Shown here: positions 21,732 through 31,365 of the stretch, piece after piece
How positions within the stretch are numbered: the stretch's first letter is position 1
Layout: every line of letters starts with the position of its first letter
From: an uncultured Clostridium sp.
GTDB lineage: Bacteria > Bacillota > Clostridia > TANB77 > CAG-508
Assembly: GCA_947363765.1 (NCBI GenBank)
Contig: CANAQC010000012.1
Location: 1-37,070 of the forward strand
Direction: 5' to 3'
Length of the DNA stretch: 37,070 nucleotides
Position numbers and translations under genes: made by a program
The notes under the pieces: generated by a model
The model's database searches: none
What the model saw: the letters and a program-made list of their open reading frames with translations, nothing else
What the model was told of the DNA's origin: nothing

Positions 21732-22103
21732 ATGCAAGTAAAGTGTGGGATTGATATTATTGAAATTGAAAGAATAAAGAAATCTATTGAAGACACAAAA
21801 GGAAAATTTTTAGACAAAGTATTTACCAAAAAAGAAATAGAGCATTGTGAGTCTAAAAATAAAGCAAAATATCAACACTATGCTGCAAGATTTGCAGCAA
21901 AAGAAGCATTTTTTAAAGCAATATCTGAACAATTTTCTCCATATGAACTTACATGGAAAGATATAGAACTAACTAACGATATAAATGGAAGACCTAAAAT
22001 TGAATTAGTAAAAAAAGAAAAGCTAACTTTAGAAAGTATAGATATTAGTCTTTCACATTGTAAAGAATATGCAGTAGCAAGTGTTACAGTTTTATTAAAA
22101 TAA
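21732..22103 (+). CDS. acpS: Holo-[acyl-carrier-protein] synthase
   Basis: GIDIIEIERIKKSIE...FTKKEIEHCESK...HYAARFAAKEAFFKAI...DISLSHCKEYAVASV. Confidence 0.95.
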   Translation: MQVKCGIDIIEIERIKKSIEDTKGKFLDKVFTKKEIEHCESKNKAKYQHYAARFAAKEAFFKAISEQFSPYELTWKDIELTNDINGRPKIELVKKEKLTLESIDISLSHCKEYAVASVTVLLK

Positions 22104-22123
22104 CTAGGAGGATAAATACATAT

Positions 22124-22900
22124 ATGCAATTATTTGATTCACATTGTCACTTAGATGACGAAAAATTTGAACAAGATAGACAACAATTAATAAAAGATAT
22201 TTTTTCATCAAAAGTAACAAAGTTAATAAGTGCAGGATATAGCATAAAAAGTTCAAAAAGAGCGTTAGAACTTGCAAATAAATATAAAGAAATTTATACA
22301 GTAAGCGGAATATCACCAAATGATATTCCAGAAACAATGGAAAAAATAGATAAACAAATAGAACAAATCCAAAATATAGCTAAAAATGAAAAAGTAGTAG
22401 GAATTGGAGAAATAGGTTTAGACTATTATTGGAATAAAGAAAACAAAGAAATACAAAAAGCATATTTTATAAAACAAATTGAACTTGCAAATAATTTAGG
22501 ACTGCCAATAGTTATTCATACAAGAGAAGCACTAGTAGATACAATAGATATTTTAAAAAATCATCCAGTTAATAAAAAAGGAGTATTTCATTGTTGCCCA
22601 TTAAATAGGGAACTTGTAAAAGAGGGACTAAAATTAGGATTTTACATTTCATTTGCAGGACCTGTTACATTTAAAAATTCTAAAAATGCTAATGAAATTA
22701 TTAATATAGTACCAATGGATAAAATATTAATTGAAACAGATAGTCCATATTTATCTCCAGAACCAAATAGAGGAAAAAGAAATGATCCAAGGCAAGTAGA
22801 ATATATTGCAGAAAAAATAGCTAAAGAAAAACAATGTAGAATAGAAGAAATAGCACAAATAACATATAAAAATGCTTGTAAAATTTTTAATATAAAATAA
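22124..22900 (+). CDS. tatD: TatD family metal-dependent hydrolase
   Basis: FDSHCHLDDEKF, GIGEIGLDYYW, PIVIHTREA, ILIETDSPYLSPEPNRGKRNDP. Confidence 0.95.
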   Translation: MQLFDSHCHLDDEKFEQDRQQLIKDIFSSKVTKLISAGYSIKSSKRALELANKYKEIYTVSGISPNDIPETMEKIDKQIEQIQNIAKNEKVVGIGEIGLDYYWNKENKEIQKAYFIKQIELANNLGLPIVIHTREALVDTIDILKNHPVNKKGVFHCCPLNRELVKEGLKLGFYISFAGPVTFKNSKNANEIINIVPMDKILIETDSPYLSPEPNRGKRNDPRQVEYIAEKIAKEKQCRIEEIAQITYKNACKIFNIK

Positions 22901-22911
22901 GAAAAATTAAC

Positions 22912-22943
22912 AGAGGAATTCTAAATTTAAAATGGATTCCTCT
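22912..22943 (+). terminator. Intrinsic terminator after tatD
   Basis: agaggaat...attcctct inverted repeat followed by a T-rich stretch. Confidence 0.6.
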
Positions 22944-23079
22944 TAATTATATTTTTTTTAAGAAAACATTAATAATCTATGTAGATATTTCTTAATAATT
23001 ATATGGTATAAATATTACAAAGGTTTTAAAAATCTAATTAAAGTGATATAATAACTAAAAAAGAAGGGAATTAAAAAAT

Positions 23080-23775
23080 ATGTATAATATTTTAGTTTGT
23101 GATGATGATAAAGAAATCGTAGAAGCAATTGAAATTTATTTATCAAAAGAAGGATATAAAATTCATAAGGCATATAATGGGGAAGAAGCATTAAAAATAA
23201 TGAAACATACAGAAATTCATTTAGTTATTTTAGATATTATGATGCCAAAAATAAATGGAATACAAGTAGCAAGTACAATAAGACAAGATAAATCAGTTCC
23301 AATAATTATGCTATCTGCTAAATCAGAAGACTATGACAAAATAAATGGTCTAAATACAGGAGCAGATGATTATGTAACAAAACCATTTAATCCATTAGAA
23401 TTAATTGCAAGAGTAAATTCACAAATTAGAAGATATACAAAACTAGGTTCTATAAAAAAAGAAGAAGCAAATTCATACCAAACAGGAGGTCTAGTCATTA
23501 ATGACGATACAAAAGAAGTTTATATTGATGAAAAACAAATAAAATTAACTCCCACAGAATACAACATATTAAAATTTTTAACAAAAAATAAAGGAAGAGT
23601 ATTTTCTATAGAGCAAATATATGAAAATGTATGGGAAGATGAAGCCTATGGAGCAGAAAATATTATTGCTGTTCATATAAGACATATAAGAGAAAAAATA
23701 GAAATTAACCCAAAAGAACCTAAATATTTAAAAGTTATATGGGGAATTGGCTATAAAATAGAAGATATAAAATAA
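23080..23775 (+). CDS. OmpR/PhoB-family response regulator
   Basis: Receiver domain ILVCDDDKEIVEAIEIYL...VILDIMMPKINGIQVA...KPFNPLELIARV plus winged-helix C-terminus. Confidence 0.95.
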   Translation: MYNILVCDDDKEIVEAIEIYLSKEGYKIHKAYNGEEALKIMKHTEIHLVILDIMMPKINGIQVASTIRQDKSVPIIMLSAKSEDYDKINGLNTGADDYVTKPFNPLELIARVNSQIRRYTKLGSIKKEEANSYQTGGLVINDDTKEVYIDEKQIKLTPTEYNILKFLTKNKGRVFSIEQIYENVWEDEAYGAENIIAVHIRHIREKIEINPKEPKYLKVIWGIGYKIEDIK

Positions 23776-23788
23776 TAGGAGGTATAAC

Positions 23789-25816
23789 GTGAAATATATT
23801 AAAAATTCAGGTATTATAAAAGCTATTTGCTATACTTTAGTTCCAATGTTAGTATTAATAATATTATTAAATGCATTTTCTATTACATATTATGCTTCAT
23901 ATGAAGAAGATTTCGTAGACTATAAAGGTTATGTAGACACAAAAAGATTTGCAATCAACTATTTTTATAATATACAAAAAGCATTACATATTGCAGAAAA
24001 AGAGTATATACAATCACAATCTAAATTAAAAACAGAAAAAATGACAACAGATACAGTAGCTGTAGAACAAATAGAAACAAATGATAGTAATATGCAAACA
24101 ATCCAATATAATTTTTACTCAATTAGTAAATATGATATATTACTAATATCTCCAAATGGAGACATTATAACAAATGTGGAAAAAACATTACAAACAGATA
24201 CATTAGACAAAATAAAACAATATATATCATCTAAAAAATATTATTGGAATTATGATCTAGCAAATATAACTACAAACATTGCAAAATTGCAATATGAAGA
24301 AATTGTATATAGTGGTTTTGAGCAAATTAATGAATCTGGATATGAAATATATACAGCTTTAAAAGAGGATGATGATAGTGAATTTTATGCTTATAATTTA
24401 ATGTATGATTTTGTAGGTTCTACATATGAGACAGCACCTAGTATTATTACAATATCTATAATATTATTAATTGCTTGTATGATTTATATTATAATAGGAA
24501 TTGGACACAAACAAGGTAGCAATCAAATATATACTAATAAACTTGATTATATCCCATATGAAATTATAGGAATAATAGGAGGGACATTAGTTGGTATAGA
24601 ATGTTATATATTATTTATATTTCTTGAATTAATACATAGAATGTCACATAGATTTGCAATAAATACAGGTATTATTATATCTATAATATTAGGATATGTT
24701 TTATATATAACACTTGCAGTAATAGTTGTAACTACTATTAGAAGAATAAAAGCAAACGTATTTTGGAAAAATACCATTTGTTATCGCTTTTTTAAATTTA
24801 CATTAGGTGGACTATTTACTAATTTTCGTCAGACAGTAAAATTAGCTATGCAATATGGAGGATTTATTTTAGTATCAGTTATATTAGGAATAGTATCACT
24901 TTCATCACCTTTAGTTGTAATATTTTTATTTGCATTTTGGTATTATATATTTAAAAAAATATTAGACTATATGGGTCAAATGGATAAAATAAGACAAAAA
25001 ATTAAAAACATGTATAATGGAGAAATTAAAAATCCATTAGATGAAAAGGAATTATATGGAGAATTAAAACAAATAGCTAGAGAGTTAAATGATATATCAG
25101 GAGGTCTTTCAAATGCAATAGAAGAAGCTACAAAAAGTGAAAGATTAAAAACAGAATTAATTACAAATGTATCACATGATATAAAAACACCATTAACATC
25201 AATTATAAACTATGTAGATTTAATGAAACAAGAGGAAATTAAAAATCCCAAAATAGAAGAATATTTAAAAATACTAGATAGTAAATCACAAAGACTAAAA
25301 AAATTAACAGAAGATTTATTAGAAGCATCAAAAGCATCTTCAGGAAATATTAAATTAACTATGGAAAACTTAAATGTAAAAGAATTAATAAAACAAGTAA
25401 GAGGAGAATTTGAAGACAGATTTAATAAAAAAGAATTAGAGATAATCGAAACTTTTCCTGAAGATGACATATATATTATGGCAGATAGTAGATATATGTA
25501 TAGAGTATTAGAAAATATGTATATTAATATTTCAAAATATGCTTTAGAAAATTCAAGAGTATATATTGATGTTATAAGAAAAAATGGGAAAATACAAATA
25601 GATATAAAAAATATTTCAAAAGACAAATTAAACATTAGTGTTGACGAATTAATGCAACGTTTTGTAAGAGGAGAAACATCAAGAACAACAGAAGGGTCAG
25701 GACTTGGAATATCTATTGCAAAATCATTAACTGAACTGCAAAAAGGAGAATTTAATATATATTTAGACGGAGACTTATTTAAAGTAGTAATTCAATTTCA
25801 AGAAATAATAAAATAA
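23789..25816 (+). CDS. Membrane sensor histidine kinase (GTG start)
   Basis: TM segments; H-box ITNVSHDIKTPLTSIINYVDL; ATPase G-box TTEGSGLGISIAKSLTELQ; directly follows the response regulator with RBS aggaggt. Confidence 0.93.
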   Translation: MKYIKNSGIIKAICYTLVPMLVLIILLNAFSITYYASYEEDFVDYKGYVDTKRFAINYFYNIQKALHIAEKEYIQSQSKLKTEKMTTDTVAVEQIETNDSNMQTIQYNFYSISKYDILLISPNGDIITNVEKTLQTDTLDKIKQYISSKKYYWNYDLANITTNIAKLQYEEIVYSGFEQINESGYEIYTALKEDDDSEFYAYNLMYDFVGSTYETAPSIITISIILLIACMIYIIIGIGHKQGSNQIYTNKLDYIPYEIIGIIGGTLVGIECYILFIFLELIHRMSHRFAINTGIIISIILGYVLYITLAVIVVTTIRRIKANVFWKNTICYRFFKFTLGGLFTNFRQTVKLAMQYGGFILVSVILGIVSLSSPLVVIFLFAFWYYIFKKILDYMGQMDKIRQKIKNMYNGEIKNPLDEKELYGELKQIARELNDISGGLSNAIEEATKSERLKTELITNVSHDIKTPLTSIINYVDLMKQEEIKNPKIEEYLKILDSKSQRLKKLTEDLLEASKASSGNIKLTMENLNVKELIKQVRGEFEDRFNKKELEIIETFPEDDIYIMADSRYMYRVLENMYINISKYALENSRVYIDVIRKNGKIQIDIKNISKDKLNISVDELMQRFVRGETSRTTEGSGLGISIAKSLTELQKGEFNIYLDGDLFKVVIQFQEIIK

Positions 25817-25853
25817 GAATCTAACTTAAAAACTATATAACTTTATTTGGTAA

Positions 25854-25893
25854 AAAAATGACATGAAAAATAAATTCTTTTCATGTCATTTTT
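25854..25893. terminator. Bidirectional terminator between convergent genes
   Basis: aaaaatgacatgaaaa...ttttcatgtcattttt perfect stem. Confidence 0.85.
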
Positions 25894-25920
25894 GTTCATA
25901 TGAAAAATATTATAAAACTT

Positions 25921-26412
25921 TTATCCCAATATTGCACCTAATGCTCCAAAAACACCAGCTGATGCCAATCCCATAATAATACCTGCTAAAATTACACCTG
26001 CAATAATTGCAATAACACTTTTCTTAAAATCCATATCTAGAAAACTTGCAGCAAGAGTTCCAGTCCAAGCACCTGTACCAGGAAGAGGAATTCCTACAAA
26101 AATGAATAAAGCTATATATAAACCACTTCCAGCAGTTTCTTGTAGTTTTTTACCACCTTTTTCGCCCTTTTCTAAACACCAAGTAAAAAATTTGCCAATA
26201 AATTTTTTATCTGCACCCCACTCTAATACTTTTCTTGCAAAAAAGAAGATAAAAGGTACAGGAAGCATATTTCCTATAATACAAGTAATATAAAGTGGTA
26301 TTAGTGGAAGTGCATCTCCAAAAGCTGTACTAAAACCAACAGGTACCGCTCCTCTAAGTTCAATTAAAGGTATCATAGATATTAGAAAAACAATTATATA
26401 TTTTTTAAACAT
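25921..26412 (-). CDS. Small multi-drug export protein family (COG2426-like)
   Basis: MIPLIELRGAVPVGFSTAFGDALPLIPLYITCIIGNMLPVPFIFFFARKVLEW motif. Confidence 0.85.
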   Translation of the reverse strand: MFKKYIIVFLISMIPLIELRGAVPVGFSTAFGDALPLIPLYITCIIGNMLPVPFIFFFARKVLEWGADKKFIGKFFTWCLEKGEKGGKKLQETAGSGLYIALFIFVGIPLPGTGAWTGTLAASFLDMDFKKSVIAIIAGVILAGIIMGLASAGVFGALGAILG

Positions 26413-26474
26413 AAAAATTTAATTCCTTTCTTTATATAGATGAAACTTATTTTACTATAAGAAAATAAAAAAGT

Positions 26475-27032
26475 CTATAATTCAACAAAAGAATTTCTAA
26501 TATTAATAAAAATATCTTTAAAATATTCCATTCTATCTTTAATAACTTCAAAATTAAGAACATATAAATTTTTATCAGTTTCAATCCACATAATATTACA
26601 ATAAAAATCTTTACCATAAGAATTATCAGTATAAATAAAACTATATTCATAACCCTTATAATTATGAACATCAAAAGAAACTAAACCAGAATCATTATAA
26701 ATATTTTCCTTATCCTTTAAATAGTTTTCTTTATCATCATTTGCTACTGTAAATAAATCTATCATACGAGATTTTTCAATTCTACTTGCATAAAAAAACA
26801 TTTCATCTTTTTTAGAAAACAAATCAATTACAAACTCATTATTTTCTTTGTCATTAACTTGATAATTAATATTATTAGGAAAGCTAATTTGAAAACTTCC
26901 ATCACTTGAGGTTAGAGTATTATATTTAATATGTTTATTTTTAAAGATAAAAAATAAACATATACTTAAAATAATTATAAAAATAGCAATACCAACACCT
27001 ATATAAATGTATTTTTTTTCTATATTTTTCAT
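26475..27032 (-). CDS. Hypothetical membrane-anchored/lipoprotein-like protein
   Basis: N-terminal TM; soluble C-terminus; RBS aaggaggttt upstream on minus strand. Confidence 0.65.
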   Translation of the reverse strand: MKNIEKKYIYIGVGIAIFIIILSICLFFIFKNKHIKYNTLTSSDGSFQISFPNNINYQVNDKENNEFVIDLFSKKDEMFFYASRIEKSRMIDLFTVANDDKENYLKDKENIYNDSGLVSFDVHNYKGYEYSFIYTDNSYGKDFYCNIMWIETDKNLYVLNFEVIKDRMEYFKDIFINIRNSFVEL

Positions 27033-27117
27033 AAAACCTCCTTTTTTATGTATCTAAACATATATAATTATAATTACAAACACAAATCATTTTATTTGTA
27101 CGTATCTAGTTGCCAAA

Positions 27118-27762
27118 CTAAATATTATTTAATGGTGCTATTTTTGCTATTTCTTCTTTAGTTATTTTACCATCTCTTATAATAATAACTTTTTCATTAA
27201 TTACCTCTACTATAGTAGAAGTAGTATCATTAGTTACATTTCCACTATCTATTATATAATCTACTTTTCCACCTAATTCATTAATAATGTTTTTAATATT
27301 TGTTCCTGTAGGACTATCAGAAAGATTAGCACTAGGAGCAACAATAGGAATGCCTGCTGTTTTAATAATGTTATAAGCAAGTTTGCTTTTTAAAAGTCTG
27401 ACTCTAATATATTCATCACTTGCTGATACAATATCTGGAAAAACATTTTCTTTTTTCTTAAATTTTATAGTTAAAGGTCCAGGCCAAAAAGCACTAATTA
27501 ATTTTTGTTCTAAAGGACTAATACAATCTACTATTTTGTTTAACATAGAAATATCTGAAATTAAGACAGTTAATGGTTTATATATAGGTCTTCTCTTTAT
27601 TTCGTAAATTCTTTTACAAGCATCTTTATCAAAAGAATTAGTTACAATACCATATACTGTATCTGTTTTAAAAACTACAATTTTTCCTTCCTTTATAGCA
27701 TTTGCTATTTCAAAAATAGTATTATTATCTATTTGTTCTTCTTTTATATACTTTGTATTCAT
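27118..27762 (-). CDS. L-threonylcarbamoyladenylate synthase (Sua5/YwlC/TsaC family)
   Basis: GKIVVFKTDTVYGIVTNSFDKDACKRIYEIKRRPIYKPLTVLI...FWPGPLTIKFKK...VRLLKS...PIVAPSANLSDSPTGTN. Confidence 0.95.
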   Translation of the reverse strand: MNTKYIKEEQIDNNTIFEIANAIKEGKIVVFKTDTVYGIVTNSFDKDACKRIYEIKRRPIYKPLTVLISDISMLNKIVDCISPLEQKLISAFWPGPLTIKFKKKENVFPDIVSASDEYIRVRLLKSKLAYNIIKTAGIPIVAPSANLSDSPTGTNIKNIINELGGKVDYIIDSGNVTNDTTSTIVEVINEKVIIIRDGKITKEEIAKIAPLNNI

Positions 27763-27867
27763 GTATTATCTTCTTTCTAAGTTTTTTAATATTATATACT
27801 AATATTAAAATATTTACAACAAAACTACAGTATGATATAGTAGATATATTAGAAAAGAGGGAAAAAA

Positions 27868-28374
27868 ATGTCAAATAAAGAAGATATATTTGTAGCAATA
27901 GATGTAGAAACAACAGGATTATCACCATTTAATAATGAATTAATTGAAATAAGTGCAATTAAATATAATAAAAATAAAAAAATTGATACATTTTCTACAT
28001 TAATTAAACCAAAAATAAAAATACCATATTATATTACAAAAATTACAGGAATTACAAACGAAATGGTGCAAAATGCTCCACAAATAGAAAAAGTAATGCC
28101 AGAGTTAATTTGTTTTATAGGAGAACATGCACTTGTTGCACATAATGCAAACTTCGATTATAAATTTATACAAAATTATTCAGGAAATAGTTTTTCAAAA
28201 AACAAGGTAATAGACACAGTAGCTATTGGAAGAAAATTATATCCAGAACTTCCAAACCATAAACTAGGAACAATTGCAAAACATATTGGAATTACAGAAG
28301 ATGGATTTCATAGAGCAGAATTTGATTGTGAATGCTGTGCCAAAATTTATATAGAGTATTTAAAAGTAGTGTAA
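27868..28374 (+). CDS. 3'-5' exonuclease, DNA polymerase III epsilon (DnaQ)-like
   Basis: FVAIDVETTGLSPFNNELIEISAIKY; ALVAHNANFDYKFI; HRAEFDCECCAKIY (DEDDh). Confidence 0.92.
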   Translation: MSNKEDIFVAIDVETTGLSPFNNELIEISAIKYNKNKKIDTFSTLIKPKIKIPYYITKITGITNEMVQNAPQIEKVMPELICFIGEHALVAHNANFDYKFIQNYSGNSFSKNKVIDTVAIGRKLYPELPNHKLGTIAKHIGITEDGFHRAEFDCECCAKIYIEYLKVV

Positions 28375-28423
28375 ATTAAAAGTGTGCAATATAATTATAA
28401 ATAATATAAAAAAGGAGTAAATT

Positions 28424-28684
28424 ATGGAATATAAATATAAAACAAGTGGGACTTGTTCACAAGAAATAATAATTGAAATTGAAAAAGATATAATAAAAAA
28501 AGTAACAATAATAGGAGGATGTGCTGGAAATACAAAGGGAATTAGCACATTAGTAGAAGGAATGAAAATAGATGATGTAATTTATAAATTAAAAAAAATA
28601 CCATGTAAAAACAGAGGTACTTCTTGTCCAGATCAATTAGCAAGAGCATTAGAACAAATAAAAGAGTATAATAAAAGGAGGTAG
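28424..28684 (+). CDS. TSCPD domain-containing small protein (TIGR03905-like)
   Basis: GTCSQEIIIEIEKDIIKKVTIIGGCAGNTKGISTLVEGM...CKNRGTSCPDQLARAL. Confidence 0.9.
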   Translation: MEYKYKTSGTCSQEIIIEIEKDIIKKVTIIGGCAGNTKGISTLVEGMKIDDVIYKLKKIPCKNRGTSCPDQLARALEQIKEYNKRR

Positions 28685-28685
28685 T

Positions 28686-29438
28686 ATGAGGGCATTAGTG
28701 ACAGGAGCATCTTCTGGAATTGGAAGAGATATAGCAAGGGTTTTAAGTAATTTAGGCCATGATATTATTATTGTGGCAAGAGATGGAATAGAACTTGAAA
28801 AATTAAAAAAGGAATTATCTACAAAAGTAGAAATAATTAGTATAGATTTATCAAAAAAAGAAAATTGTATAGCATTATATGAAAGTGTAAAAAATAAGAA
28901 AATAGATATATTAGTAAATAATGCAGGATTTGGAGATTTTGGTGAATTTATAAATACAGATTTAGAAAAAGAATTAGATATGATAGATGTAAATATAAAA
29001 GCAGTTCATATCTTAACAAAATTATTTTTAAAAGATATGGTAAAAAGAAATAAAGGTTATATATTAAATGTTGCATCAATTGCTGGTTTTATGTCAGGAG
29101 GACCTTTAATGGCGACATATTATTCTACTAAATCTTATATTGTAAAATTAACTCAAAGTATATACACAGAATTAAAAAGAAAAAAATCAAAAGTAAAAAT
29201 AAGCTTATTATGCCCAGGTCCAGTAAATACGAATTTTAATAAAGTAGCAAATGTAAAATTCAATTTAAAAGCTCTATCAAGTGAGTATGTTGCAAAATAT
29301 GGTATTGATAATATGTTAAAAGGAAAATTTGTAATATTACCAGGAACAAAAATAAAAATAGTAAAATTCTTATCTCATATATCACCAGAAAAATTAGTAT
29401 CAAGAATTTGCATGAAAATGCAAGAAAAGAAGACATAA
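28686..29438 (+). CDS. Short-chain dehydrogenase/reductase (SDR)
   Basis: ALVTGASSGIGRDIARVL; LVNNAGFGDFGEF; YYSTKSYI. Confidence 0.93.
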   Translation: MRALVTGASSGIGRDIARVLSNLGHDIIIVARDGIELEKLKKELSTKVEIISIDLSKKENCIALYESVKNKKIDILVNNAGFGDFGEFINTDLEKELDMIDVNIKAVHILTKLFLKDMVKRNKGYILNVASIAGFMSGGPLMATYYSTKSYIVKLTQSIYTELKRKKSKVKISLLCPGPVNTNFNKVANVKFNLKALSSEYVAKYGIDNMLKGKFVILPGTKIKIVKFLSHISPEKLVSRICMKMQEKKT

Positions 29439-29498
29439 TTGACTTTTCTATTAAAATAATATATAATTACAAAAAACAAGAAAGAAGAGGTAAAAAAT

Positions 29499-29741
29499 AT
29501 GGTAAAAAATTTTTACAAATTTCCAAGAGTTTTTGAAACACGGCGTTATACTTTTGAACGGCAAGTAAATGGTTTTCATGTTGTTTATAAAGTATCTACA
29601 GTGGAAGACGAAAAAGTGCAAGGCTTTATGGAAGTGAATTCTTTAGGTAAACTTTTAGAAAGTTCTGGTTGGCAAGAACTTGAGTTTTCGAAAGTAGAAC
29701 AAGAAGCTAAGCAATATCTAAAATCCATTGATTTATTGTAA
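29499..29741 (+). CDS. Small hypothetical protein (80 aa) with two in-frame CGG codons
   Basis: RBS-like aaagaagagg; CGG at 29541-29543 and 29559-29561 in frame; the only ORF read through CGG in frame 0 in this window. Confidence 0.6.
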   Translation: MVKNFYKFPRVFETRRYTFERQVNGFHVVYKVSTVEDEKVQGFMEVNSLGKLLESSGWQELEFSKVEQEAKQYLKSIDLL

Positions 29742-29759
29742 AATTTAATTACCAAAAAA

Positions 29760-29810
29760 TATCAAAAAGACTAACAGATTCATTATGAAAATGTTAGTCT
29801 TTTTTGATAT
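29760..29810. terminator. Bidirectional terminator
   Basis: atcaaaaagactaaca...tgttagtcttttttgat inverted repeat. Confidence 0.8.
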
Positions 29811-30276
29811 TTAAGAATCGCATAGAAATTCTTTTTATTTTGTTAAATATTTTAATTAATAAGCTTTGTTTAGGTATTACAATTAAGTTATTATTTCTTT
29901 TATTTCTGTTATTTCTGTGTTCAAATATTTCATTAATATTCTTAATTTTTATATCCTTTTTTTCATTATTTTGCAATAACTCCATTCTATATTTATTATC
30001 CAAATCTATTTTTTCATCATCTGTTGCCCAATAACTTTTATAAATTAAGTAAATTATAGCTTCGCTTTCTTTTAGTAGAGGTTGTTTATCTATATCTAAA
30101 TCAGCATTAATATTACTATTATATTTAACATTCATATTTTCTTTAAGAAATTCAATAAATTTTGTAGGAATCTTATTTATTAAATTAATATCAGTATATT
30201 GTAATATATCATAAACTTGTTTAAAAGAATTATTTATGTTGTTATCTACCATAAGATAAATCGTCTCCTTTTTCAT
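29794..30276 (-). CDS. Hypothetical protein, partner of the amidoligase-like gene
   Basis: Overlaps the 3' end of the amidoligase ORF (30242..30276), consistent with translational coupling. Confidence 0.65.
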   Translation of the reverse strand: MKKETIYLMVDNNINNSFKQVYDILQYTDINLINKIPTKFIEFLKENMNVKYNSNINADLDIDKQPLLKESEAIIYLIYKSYWATDDEKIDLDNKYRMELLQNNEKKDIKIKNINEIFEHRNNRNKRNNNLIVIPKQSLLIKIFNKIKRISMRFLNIKKD

Positions 30277-31357
30277 TTGTTCTTGATAACATCTGTTGAA
30301 TATATAAATATGTTTGTTTAACCATATTTATAGAAGTACGTTGAGTTATTTGTGAAAATTGGTCTTTTTTAAATCTATTTTGTGCAAATCCTTTTTTTTC
30401 ATTATCTTTAAATATATCTGCATTTTTGACACTTTCCCATCTTTCAAAGTAGATTTGTCTGTTTGTAGGAGATTCCATTATCAAATTTAAAAAATTATTT
30501 ACTTTATCTTCTTCTGTGACATCAGTCATATAGAATTTATCTAAATTTTCTTTATATTGCATAGGATTTTCCGTTATTTGTATAGAAGTATTTATTAGTG
30601 ACGAATATAAGAAGACATTTTGCTTTATAATTTCAGGGTTTAATGTACCATTTGCCATTCTAAATTCAATAGTATTCTTTTTGCTATTACCAATATTAGT
30701 TAAATTTAATCCATGATATCTTTTTTCATTTAACTTATATTTATTCATGTACATTTTTAATTTTCCAAACTTTTTATAAGAAACTCTTAAAGTTCCATTT
30801 TCAATTTGTCGTAATATTTTTTTGCCAGTGGGTGTAGCCATTCCATTTCTCCAAATTGAAGAAACAATATGTAAAATACCTTTAAAATTTTTATTAATAG
30901 CATTTTTCCTAATAGGATTATTTTTATCATTACACATTTTGTATAATAATTCTTCTGATTCAGCATATAATCTTAAAAAGTTTCTCATTTTTTTAGGATC
31001 ACTTGCTAAACATTCTGCATCAAAATGTATATGTAAACCACATTTATTATCAGCTACAACATTTTCTCCTTTATTTCCAGGATATTTCTTTATTTGTTCA
31101 CATATTTCATATATTGATTTCCAACATTCTTCTGAATCTGTTAGTATAGGAGAAACTAATTCAGCGCCACCTTTTCCTACTAATTCTTCTTCACTTTTTT
31201 TAGCCATATGCCATTTTCGTTGTGTGATAAATTTAGCACTCTCACCTGTATATAGACTATCTTTTCCTTTAGTTTTTACATTATAAGCTTCTATTTCTAT
31301 ACCAAACTTGAAAGTATCTGGGAGACCTAATTTGTCAAAACCTTTTAAATATATCAT
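30242..31357 (-). CDS. Amidoligase-family protein (Amidoligase_2-like, ATP-grasp/COOH-NH2 ligase-like)
   Basis: FKFGIEIEAYNVKTKG; GGAELVSPIL; KCGLHIHFDAE; NTIEFRMANGTLNPEII motifs. Confidence 0.78.
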   Translation of the reverse strand: MIYLKGFDKLGLPDTFKFGIEIEAYNVKTKGKDSLYTGESAKFITQRKWHMAKKSEEELVGKGGAELVSPILTDSEECWKSIYEICEQIKKYPGNKGENVVADNKCGLHIHFDAECLASDPKKMRNFLRLYAESEELLYKMCNDKNNPIRKNAINKNFKGILHIVSSIWRNGMATPTGKKILRQIENGTLRVSYKKFGKLKMYMNKYKLNEKRYHGLNLTNIGNSKKNTIEFRMANGTLNPEIIKQNVFLYSSLINTSIQITENPMQYKENLDKFYMTDVTEEDKVNNFLNLIMESPTNRQIYFERWESVKNADIFKDNEKKGFAQNRFKKDQFSQITQRTSINMVKQTYLYIQQMLSRTNEKGDDLSYGR

Positions 31358-31365
31358 TTATAGAA

